Positions 55,939 to 64,000 of a stretch of 64,000 nucleotides of DNA are shown piece after piece. A program made the position numbers and the translations under genes. The stretch spans positions 33,884,593-33,948,592 of the forward strand of contig NC_065882.2 of NCBI RefSeq assembly GCF_932274485.2. Direction: 5' to 3'. The stretch's first letter is position 1, and each line of letters begins with the position of its first letter. The notes below the pieces were generated by a model. That model was not told where the DNA came from and made no database searches. It was given only the letters and a program-made list of their open reading frames with translations. Origin of the DNA: Patella vulgata. Lineage: Eukaryota; Mollusca; Gastropoda; Patellidae.

Positions 55939-55970
<32 letters not shown>
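55939..55970 (+). promoter_or_regulatory. POLQ: 3' splice site with about 30-nt T homopolymer
   Basis: An uninterrupted T-run of about 30 nt ends directly in AG before the exon. This is an extreme polypyrimidine tract. Run length may vary between alleles or be misestimated by sequencing. Confidence 0.8.
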
Positions 55971-55971
<1 letters not shown>

Positions 55972-56082
55972 TTTGTTATGGAATTTTATATGGTATGGGA
56001 CCTAACTCTCTAGCAGAACAGATCAGTGTACCTGAGAATGATGCAGCAATTTTTATAGAGAGTTTTAAATCTAAGTATCCAG
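55971..56082 (+). CDS. POLQ: DNA polymerase theta, O-helix (motif B) exon
   Basis: The 112-bp exon lies between the T-tract AG and GTAAAT. It encodes 37 residues plus one base of a split Gly codon: ICYGILYGMGPNSLAEQISV, then PENDAAIFIESFKSKYP. With the previous exon it rebuilds RQQAKQICYGILYGMG, the family A O-helix (RxxxKxxxYG), including the Tyr that stacks on the incoming nucleotide. The vertebrate counterpart (ICYGIIYGMGAKSLGEQMGI, from memory) is closely similar. PNS replaces the common AKS after GMG. The next exon (INxFM..., then the HDE-containing palm segment) was looked for to the right edge and not found. Confidence 0.93.
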
Positions 56083-56533
56083 GTAAATAGCCCAACCTGA
56101 AAGAATTTCATTATTTTAATTATGCACAAATCGGGGCCAGAAACCACATATTTATATTTGTGGTAGTTTAAATACCAATGACAATAAGAAAAGCAAAACC
56201 TTTTGCTTTTCATCTGCCTGTACAATCTGAGAGTAGTAACTCTCTCCAAATTGACTTCAATGTTAAATTTATGCCATTCCTTGAGACACCCCCCCCCCCC
56301 CACACACAAAATATTTTGTCATTAATAATTATGTTACAAGTCCCTGTGACCTCCAACGCAGAAGGAATGCTGGGATAGATTTGAGCAGAAAAGAGAAGCA
56401 CGCGGAAATATGGCGATGTGTCGGCAGTTAGCCCATCGTTCAAGGTAAATGTCAAAGTCAAGCTTGAGTGCTTGCAGTTAGATTTCAGTAAGGGGAGTGA
56501 ATAAACACTGGAGTTAAACTATTGCTGACTTAA
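56083..56533. other. Intronic sequence, nothing recognised
   Basis: Only a C-run followed by (AC)n at 56288-56308. Confidence 0.35.
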
Positions 56534-56968
56534 AGGACAATATTGGTGTCAACCATTGTCACGTGTGATAGAACTGGTTAAACATGTTCCAAATATAATT
56601 TTAACAAAGAGATGATCTTACTGTAGATGCGTAACGAAGATTTGGAGTATTTCTATTTTTCTCGTTTTCTTTTATCTAGTGATAATCAATTATTTTTTTG
56701 AAATGTCAGATATCCTCTCACAGTCTCAATCTCATATAACAACTTATCAGTGAGCAGAAATTTGCCTGTGTATCTGTTATCGCTTGTTACTTCAGTCAGT
56801 TATATAGAAGGATAACTCGTATTTTTCTTTTGCTTTCCTCACTTCCTTGTCTTCAAATCTTCATTACGCAACTATCGTAGCAACGATCTCTTTGTTAAAA
56901 TTATTTATGGAACGTGTTTAACCAGTTCTATCAAATATGTGATACTGACTGACACCAATATTGCCCTG
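56534..56968. mobile_element. 435-bp foldback MITE
   Basis: The left arm (AGGACAATATTGGTGTCA ... TTCCAAATATAATTTTAACA, AAGATTTG near 56640) is the reverse complement, with scattered differences, of the right arm (CAAATCTTCATTACGC ... GACACCAATATTGCCCTG). Arms are about 120 bp and the interior is AT-rich. The target duplication was not resolved. Confidence 0.75.
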
Positions 56969-57317
56969 TAGCATATAGGGGCGATCAAGTAACCGTTACC
57001 TTTTCAACACAATGCTTGTCGTAAAAAAATGACGTACCATATGTCTCAAAAGAGCTGTATTTTTATGTCATTAATCTGTTTATGTTTTCGCAAAAATCGA
57101 CTAATGGTCGAGAGATGGTGACTTAACTGTCAAGCTGTTTCATTGACATCCCAGCATTCCTCATGACAATAATTTTTCATCTTTTCGCTGTAGTGAATTG
57201 TCAATGTCCCGTTGTGAAATACAGACAGTAAACGTACAGCAAGTATGTTGTCTCCCGCTGTCCGTCGGTCTGTCAACAATGGAGGATACATATTGTTTTA
57301 GGATCGAAATAAACCTT
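56969..57317. other. Intronic sequence, nothing firm
   Basis: No supported feature. A CTGTCCGTCGGTCTGTC tract at about 57259 hints at another pearl-like head. Confidence 0.3.
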
Positions 57318-57545
57318 TTTATAGTCCCACATGTGTAGTCATCGTCCCCTGTCCGCCAACAATTGCTTGTTAACGCTATAGATGTTATAGTTTTTATATG
57401 CCCACATCTTCTTGTGGACGTATATATTGTCGTCACCCCTGTCAGTCCATCTGTCCGTCCGTCCGTCCGTGTGGACGTATATATTGTCGTCACCCCTGTC
57501 AGTCCATCTATCCGTCCGTCCGTCCGTCCGTTCATATTATCATCC
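57318..57545 (+). repeat. Pearl-like heads with a duplicated 63-bp unit
   Basis: ATATGCCCACATCTTCTTGT, GGACGTATATATTGTCGTCA, CCCCTGTCAGTCCATCTGTC and (CCGT)n; then the 63-bp block from GTGGACGTATATATTGTCG is repeated almost exactly. It matches the 5' ends of families C and D but no modules follow. Confidence 0.7.
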
Positions 57546-58247
57546 GGGGTTCATGGACCTGCTTATAGTCCAACCTTCGACGATGGGTTATATGTTCAAT
57601 CTAGTTGGGGGTGTGAGATTGAACATACAATAATTCAATAACTCTTTCTCCTTGGTATAATCTTATATTCTGTAACAATATTTAAACAGTAATAATATAT
57701 ATACAATACTGATCCACAGGCTAGGTAACTTAATAAGGAACAGCATCTAAGAAATAACTTATCAGAGACCTGCCCTTCAGTATATCCTTTGCCTGCCTGT
57801 GGTTAACTACCTATGATCTACAATCTTTCCTCTAATATACAAGAGGTTACTTGGTAACAATAAACAATGAATAGTAATTATATATATTTACACTTAATAA
57901 TATTTCATAGTTGTTAAGGGGTAGTATTTAAGTGACATCCATTCATTCATTTACTACGTTGACTATTTGGGCCTTGATTATGTAATGTTTATAGATGGAT
58001 TATCTCATTACTGCTAATTGTCTATTATCTCTGTCATAGCTGACTATTGTTAACTCACTTTAGATAATCCATCTTGAGTGCCCATTTATGGTGTAAGTCT
58101 ATTACTTTATACTGGGTGAATGGCTGTGTTAAATATTACCTGGTCATATAGGGACGCCCCCTATTTAAGTGTCGACCCGACACTCAGATGTTGCACTTAA
58201 GCTCTTTCCCCGACACCATACTGGTAGGCCTATATTGAAGGAGCTAA
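57546..58247. other. AT-rich region, possible LTR
   Basis: 58140-58216 contains GTGTCGACCCGACACTCAG and ends CTTTCCCCGACA. Read on the minus strand it starts TGTCGGGGAAAGAG, with a Gypsy-LTR-like look. I could not fix a partner end or target repeats. Confidence 0.25.
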
Positions 58248-58630
58248 GTCTAACTCAATATTTTCCATAATATTCTAATTCCTAAACACAAATCAGAATT
58301 CACTACTGATCAGTTTCAATCGATATTGATGTTATCTTGCCGTTAAACTATAGGATCCTAATATCCAATATTTAAGACATAATTAACATTTTATAATAAG
58401 TAACATTTTATAATAAGTACCCTATGGTGTGGGGTATCATTTTATAATGAACACATAACATATCCTACAACACAATGTGGAAGTAGTTAGAAAGGCTGAT
58501 TCGCAACTTACAAAATAATAATTTAAACTAAAAGTGTAGAATGCATTAAGCAGGAATAAACGATCACCATTCAATTTGAACTGTTCCCATATTTCCGGTT
58601 CCAAAAGAATAGAGCCATATGCCTTTAAAG
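58248..58630. mobile_element. MITE related to the 26892 and 20822 elements
   Basis: Left end GAAGGAGCTAAGTCTAACTC; right end AAAAGAATAGAGCCATATGCC followed by TTTAA and an A-run. The end sequences resemble the TTAA-flanked family. Boundaries are approximate. Confidence 0.45.
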
Positions 58631-59449
58631 CAAAAAAAAAAAAAAAAAAAAAATGTACCGTGCTTCATAAATGCGTATACATGTACATGTAATTACTATC
58701 TCTATTCAGTTCAGCCCTACTCTGATCTTGTTTTGCATGTCAGATAATAAAGGATTATTCTTCCAAATTCTGCTGCTATTCGATCATTAGTCACTTGCTA
58801 TGATCTGTTAAATCTGCTTTGAAAATATAGAATGACACCTTATATATACATGGTTTTATAATATAGTAAAGTATGAACAATCATCTTGTGAATACATATA
58901 CAATCGGAAAAAAAATATAAGAATATTCATCATTTAACACCAGACAAATAGGTGTGATGTATATTGCCACAATAGCCTCAATATCAGACAAATATAGCTT
59001 TCTCAATTTTGGATAAATGTATCTTCTGAACACTCTTTTTTGATGTGCTAGTTAGATCCCTACTCTCGGTTATTCTTAAAAGTGGAAGGAATTGCCCATA
59101 GGCAGTTTGTTTGAAGGAATGAGATCAATGTTACTTACAAAAAATAATTTTGTTATAGTACTTATATAGCAATGATCGTCACCAATGATATATAAGCATT
59201 TCTGTATGTTGAATCATTTGGTTAGCTAGGCCATTTGACTCTATATACCTCTATGTAAGCCAATATATGATATGTGTTAAACTAAAAATGACAAAAAACA
59301 CAGATCTCTTTCCTTATTGCAAATTTCAATCGCCTTTTACAATTCACAATTTAGCTTGCGGATGACGAATTCTTGGCCCAAAATCATCAGGGGTAGCTGG
59401 AAGTTTGAGGGGGGGGGGGAGAGATTAATTATTTCTCGTTTTCTTTGCC
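58631..59449. other. AT-rich sequence, nothing firm
   Basis: A 23-nt A-run near 58630 and a G-run near 59410. It lies downstream of the Gypsy fossil's pol on the minus strand, so it may hold that element's 3' end; none was identified. Confidence 0.3.
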
Positions 59450-62400
59450 CTTTTCTTTAACAGTCCTTTTTGGACCTTGTGGCATGAAACTTTCGTAAAA
59501 GATCTTGAGGCAAAAGATCCGTAACTATCCATTGGGGTCCTTTTACTTCCCTAAGTCGTGTTTTATACCAAAATTGCCCTCTGTATTTTCTTGACTGCAG
59601 TATCTTGTCAATATGTTTATCTTCAAATATTGTTTGTTGAATTTTTTCATTTTGTGTTTCGTCATTATTAGTATTGTTGTTAGTTTGTTCAGTTAGCTGA
59701 CTATTACTGTTATCATTATTTGAATTGGGGTGCGGTTGTGCATCAGCAGTTTGTGACAGATTTTGATTGATCTCCTCTGGATTCAGGTCCGTTTGCTGGT
59801 CTTCTGGGATCTCAGGTAAATTCGTAGGGCGCTTTGCAGGATCAATGTAAGGCCTTAATCTGTCTGCATGAATGGGTGACTTGACGAGCTGGTGATCAGC
59901 GTTCCTTCATAATTTATAAGTGTTGTTTTCAAAGTCATGACAGATATAATATGGTCCTACCCATTTACGTTGAAGTTTCCTGCTCTGTAAGCCATAAGGA
60001 CTCCTGGAAGAATATCTGGCCAATCTGATTGATCTGGCCTGCAATAAGATCGGATTGCTGTCAGTATTGTTGAGTTCATCCTTTCACACGCTGCATTCGT
60101 TTGTGGGTGGTAACTTGATGTATTAAGTTTCTTAACACCCAGAAGTTTACATATTTCGTTGATCAATTTGCCTATAAAATTCTGCCCTCTGTCTGTTAGA
60201 ATTTCCTTTGGTGTCCCATAGCGGCATATTATTTCTGCAAAAAGTATTCTTGCAATCACGTTAGCCTCTGTTAACTTCAAGGGAAATGCTTCGACCCATT
60301 TTGAATAGGGACATACAATCAATAGAATTGAATGATATCCTTCTTTTGTTGTCTTTAGTGGGCCCAAGATATCCATATGGATTCTGCTAAATGTGGTGCC
60401 AATGGGTAGTGGACGAAGTGTGGCTGGCTTTTTATGTTAGTACGGTTTTGACGTTTGACAGGTTTCGCATGATCGGGCATATTTTTCTATATCTGAATAC
60501 ATTTTTGGCCAGAAGTATTTTAATTGTATGGCTTTTTGTGTTTTGTCTTGGCCTTGGTGACCTAAGAAATCATGATAGTTCTTTAGAATAGCATCTCTTA
60601 TATCTTGAGGTATGCATAGTTGTTTGACCTCTCTTTCTATTATGGTGCCTTTCCCTCGTGGTGAATGAAGATGATACAGTATGCCATTTGTTAGTTGGTA
60701 AAAGCCTTGTTCAATTAGGATTCTTCTGGCCTTTATTTCATCTTCTGGGAGAATGTCATTTTTTAGAAATTTGATGAGGGGTTGCAATAAAACATCCTCT
60801 GCCTGAAGCTTCTACATCTCTTCTGGCAGTGTTGTCAGTACTTCCTGTATGCCTTCTAAAGGTGCTTGTTGAAAATAAGCTTGTTCCGGTGCTACCAATA
60901 TTTCAGCTGTTGACATGCTCTTAAACTGAATTTCCACATGATTCGTTTGTGCCTGCTGCAGCTGGTCCTCTGTTATGGCTTCCTGACATATCTCTTGCAC
61001 TTTCTTCACAGTTCTCTGATTGTTGACGTCTTCATCATCACTTTGGACAGTTACATCTTGAACCGCTACATCATAGGTTCTACGTGATAATGCATCCGCA
61101 TTCGTGTGGTTATTTCCCTTTTTGTGCATGATCTGGAACTGGTACACATTTAGTTTAAGAGACAATCTGTAGAGTCTACCAGATTTAAATTTCATGGACT
61201 TGACGTACGTAAGGGCTACATGATCTGTGTAAATCATGAATTCTGTGTTGGGTAAATAAACATGAAATTGCTTGACACCTTCTATTATCGCTAAACATTC
61301 CTGTTCTGTGATATGCCATCGCTTTTCTCTGTCATTTAGGGCCCGTCCTCCATATGCAATTACAACTTCCTTGCCATATTCATCATGTTGTCCTAATATA
61401 TATATATCCAATGGCATTGGAGCTTGCATCTGCATGCAACAAGAACTTCTTTTCAAAATTTGGGTAACGAAGTATTGGTGGTGATATCAAAGCCCTCTTT
61501 AACATTTTGAATGCCTCATCTATTTCCGGTGTCCATTGAAATGCCACATCTTTCCGTAGCAATTGGTTGAGTGGCGCTGCTTTCTGTGCAAAGTTTTTAA
61601 AAACCGTCTGTAGTAGCTGCACAGTCCTATAAATGCTCTGACTTCACTGACCTTCTTTGGTCGAGGAAATGTCTGTACTGCTTCGGTCTTTGTTTTGTCC
61701 ACAGCAATACCAGTTTTTGAGATGATGTGACCTGAGTATAAAACCTTTTGAGCCGCAAAGTGACACTTGGTAGGTTTTAACTTAGGGTTTGCATCTCGAA
61801 TCCTGCTAAAAATTATAGTTAGATGGTTCAAATGTTCTTTGAATGACCTGGACCAAACTATTATATCATCAACGTAAACTAGTGCTATCTTCCATGTCAG
61901 ATCTCTAAGGACTTCTGTTAGGGTACGTTAAAAAGCACTTGGTGAATTCGACAAGCCAAAGGGTAGCCGATTGAACTCAAAAACACCTCTGTGACATGTG
62001 AACGCTGTTTTGTGCTTTGTGGCAGGGCCCAAGTTTACTTGCCAATATCCCGAAAACATATCTAACGTTGAAAAAATGTTATCATGAGCCTCTCCAATGC
62101 AGTCGAACACATCTTCCATTCTGGGCAAGGGGAAATGGATTGGTTTGGTAACTGTGTTTAAGGCTCTGTAATCAATGGCAAACCGAAGATCACCTGATTT
62201 GTTTCTGATAAGACCCACTGGCGAGAACCATTCAGATGTAGAAGGTTGAATTACTTGATTTATTAGCATTTCATCAATCATTTTCGACATTTCCTCTTTC
62301 ATCTTTGGTGTTGCTCGATAAAACCTTTGTTTTATTGGTTTGGCATCTCCTGTGTCAATGGTATGATAGGAATCTTTTACATTGCATGAGCCTAATTCTG

Positions 62401-64000
62401 ACATATCTTTTGCAAAGACATCCCTATTCTGACCAATTAGTGTCAGCAGCTGCTGCTTTTGATGTTCCCTTAGATCTGCCTCACTTAAATCCACACCCAG
62501 AGATTTAGCTTCTTCAATGAATGCTTTGTTTTTGTCAGCAGCGCCCAATGACTCTTGCATGACATTGACATGTGGATGCTCATCAGTTAGCTCCTGTAGG
62601 ATTTCAACTTCGCACACCCATGACAGCATACCCAACATTTGTTTACTGTTTAGGCTCACATCATCATTGGTCGGGTTTAGCAGTTTGTATGAAGCTAAAC
62701 CATTAATGACGTCTACTAAACATACATAACATTTATTTATAAGTGTTTTATTTGCTTCAATGATGCCTATACCATTTCGCAATCCAACGTTTTCGATAAC
62801 AACAGGTACTATGGCTTCCGTTCTTTTTGGAATTTTTAAGTTGTCCTTTAATTTGACCAAATACCTTGTAACTGATGATTGTTTTTCTCCAAGTGGTACA
62901 ACTGTCATTCCATTCTGAAGACTGAGTGTCTAAAATAAGGAATTCTTGGTGCAGTGTTAGTCATTCTATTCGTATTGGTAATGACACAGTGCCATGTACC
63001 TTTGTTAGTGAACCTCCAACACCTCTCACATGTCCAGTCTCAGTTGGTTGTTGTTTATGTATGTCTTTCAGTCCACTATTATTGTATTGATCTTTAGATA
63101 TTATAGACACACTGGCACCTGAGTCAACTAACGCTCTTATACATATTTTCCCTAACATTACTGATATGGAACTATTTTGCTCCGCATTTACGACATTAAT
63201 TGATAAATCGATGATATTTTTGTGACTTTGTTTCTTTTTGGACTGAGTGTTTCCGTCACAATACCTATTTGTAATTAACGGACTATTTTGTAATTCTGTA
63301 TTATTTGGTTGTTTATAGTTGATATTTTTTTGACTTTTGTATGGAAGTTTGTTGTAATGTGTAACATTTCTATGTCTGTTATTATATTTTTGAGGACGTT
63401 TCCTAGCACTATCATGGTTAGTGTTATCTGATACATAAATGGGACACAAATCCATGCTCTTATACATATTTTCCCTAACATTACTGATATGGAACTATTT
63501 TGCTCCGCATTTACGACATTAATTGATAAATCGATGATATTTTTGTGACTTTGTTTCTTTTTGGACTGAGTGTTTCCGTCACAATACCTATTTCTAATTA
63601 ACGGACTATTTTGTAATTCTGTATTATTTGGTTGTTTATAGTTGATATTTTTTTTTACTTTTGTATTGAAGTTTGTTGTAATGTGTAACATTTCTATGTC
63701 TGTTATTATATTTTTGAGGACGTTTCCTAGCACTATCATGGTTAGTGTTATCTGATACATAAATGGGACACAAATCCATGTGTGAATTTTGAAAATCCTA
63801 TAGTTGTGATGAGATGAATAGCCACTATGATAATTGTAATCACACCTACCTTCTGCTAGCCTTGATTTGTATTCATTATAATCCATTCTATTGTTTGGGC
63901 TTTGTTCATACTCCATATAATGTCTTGAAACTTGTTCATATTCATGGTTGCCTTGATTCAACAGTGCATAATAGTTATTCATGACCTCCTCGAGTTTTGA
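59450..64000 (-). mobile_element. Ty3/Gypsy LTR retrotransposon (fossil, cut by window edge)
   Basis: Minus strand, pol in the usual Gypsy order from right to left. A hydrophilic Asn/Tyr-rich gag-side region (63275-63982) comes first, then aspartic protease (ALVDSGASVSII, about 63100), RT (IDYRALNTV, LDMFSGYWQV and RLPFGLSNSP, 61930-62900, then RT continuation to 61520) and RNase H (YTDHVALTYVKS; HTNADALSRR). Integrase follows: HHCC part (HDFLGHQGQDKT..CETCQTSK) and core (MDILGPLK, LTDRGQNFIG, YHPQTNAACERMN), with a tail carrying YRGQFWYKTRL near 59580. It is broken in about five or more places, though the domains are still easily read, so it is moderately old. The 5' end is outside the window and no LTR is assigned. 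Confidence 0.9.
63132..63782 (-). repeat. 325-bp direct tandem repeat inside the Gypsy fossil
   Basis: 63132-63456 and 63457-63782 are almost identical (both run from GCTCTTATACATATTTTCCC to GGGACACAAATCCATG), adjacent and in the same orientation. This may be a real recent duplication or an assembly effect. Confidence 0.85.

Larger units (their letters stand above)
28001..55970 (+). other. POLQ: POLQ intron, about 28.0 kb
   Basis: Bounded by GTATGT at 28001 and a long T-tract plus AG before 55971. The flanking exons join as RQQAKQ|ICYGILYGMG with no gap relative to the family, so no exon is missing between them. Almost all of it is mobile-element sequence. Confidence 0.88.
56083..64000 (+). 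other. POLQ: POLQ intron, left part (runs off window)
   Basis: Starts GTAAAT after the third exon. No further POLQ exon is recognisable up to 64000. It holds two MITE-like elements, a pearl-like head and a Ty3/Gypsy fossil. Confidence 0.7.

Noticed and set aside
27816-56082. POLN or a bacterial-type PolA as the identity of the polymerase exons
   Set aside because: SVRHAF before motif A, DYSQLELR and RQQAKQICYG fit POLQ better than POLN (DFSQIELR form, recalled), and the introns rule out a bacterial gene.
57672-58216. A complete LTR for the Gypsy fossil
   Set aside because: The right end (CCCCGACA) looks LTR-like, but no matching left end, primer-binding or polypurine site or target repeat could be established, and the partner LTR would be outside the window.

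Overview
This is eukaryotic, AT-rich, repeat-dense DNA, most likely from a marine mollusc or another lophotrochozoan. That is an inference from the repeats: tRNA-headed SINEs, pearl-like elements carrying (CCGT)n tracts, and DIRS, Penelope-like, Crypton-like and I-group LINE elements. There is no prokaryotic gene structure.

The only host gene I can support is on the + strand: three consecutive coding exons of DNA polymerase theta (POLQ), at 8673-8801, 27816-28000 and 55971-56082. Joined, they read through into one another in phase. They cover the SVRHAF segment before motif A, motif A (DYSQLELR), and the O-helix/motif B (RQQAKQ then ICYGILYGMG). The two complete introns are about 19.0 kb and 28.0 kb. 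Upstream and downstream exons lie outside the window. The middle exon sits between long introns filled with mobile elements, and the first exon has a duplicated splice acceptor.

Layout: 1-8633 is intron filled with two hairpin-ended repeat families (called A and B here), a probable solo LTR, a tRNA-SINE and a 1.4-kb element with inverted arms. 8802-27815 (intron) holds retroelement fossils, a deletion derivative of a Tc1 transposon, a long pearl-like array (family D), a DIRS fossil, a Penelope-like reverse transcriptase, three SINEs, family E repeats, a Crypton/DUF3504-like pseudogene and a pearl-like family C element. 28001-55970 (intron) holds a 1.5-kb Tc1 element with intact ends, more A, B, C and D repeats, a 1.29-kb foldback element, an almost complete 5.6-kb RNase H-bearing LINE with a 7-bp target duplication, a tandem A-B-A array with clusters of perfect hairpins, and a 5'-truncated Tx1/L1-like LINE. 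56083-64000 (intron) ends in a Ty3/Gypsy fossil on the minus strand that runs off the right edge.

The most interesting signal is in the non-coding repeats. Families A and B each begin with a small CTGC-loop-GCAG palindrome followed by a 9-bp motif that reappears, inverted, in a strong 3' terminal hairpin ending in CTAA within an AAT-rich tract. The motif differs between families but matches within each, and the 3' hairpins are multiplied in tandem. Families C and D share another architecture: ACGCCCACA ends, a (CCGT)n tract, roughly 160-bp modules, and a 3' hairpin with an apparently compensatory base change. Together they look like non-autonomous rolling-circle-type (Helentron/pearl-like) elements. 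Separately, two SINE families and the LINE share a 3' tail. All calls were made by eye; no database search was run.
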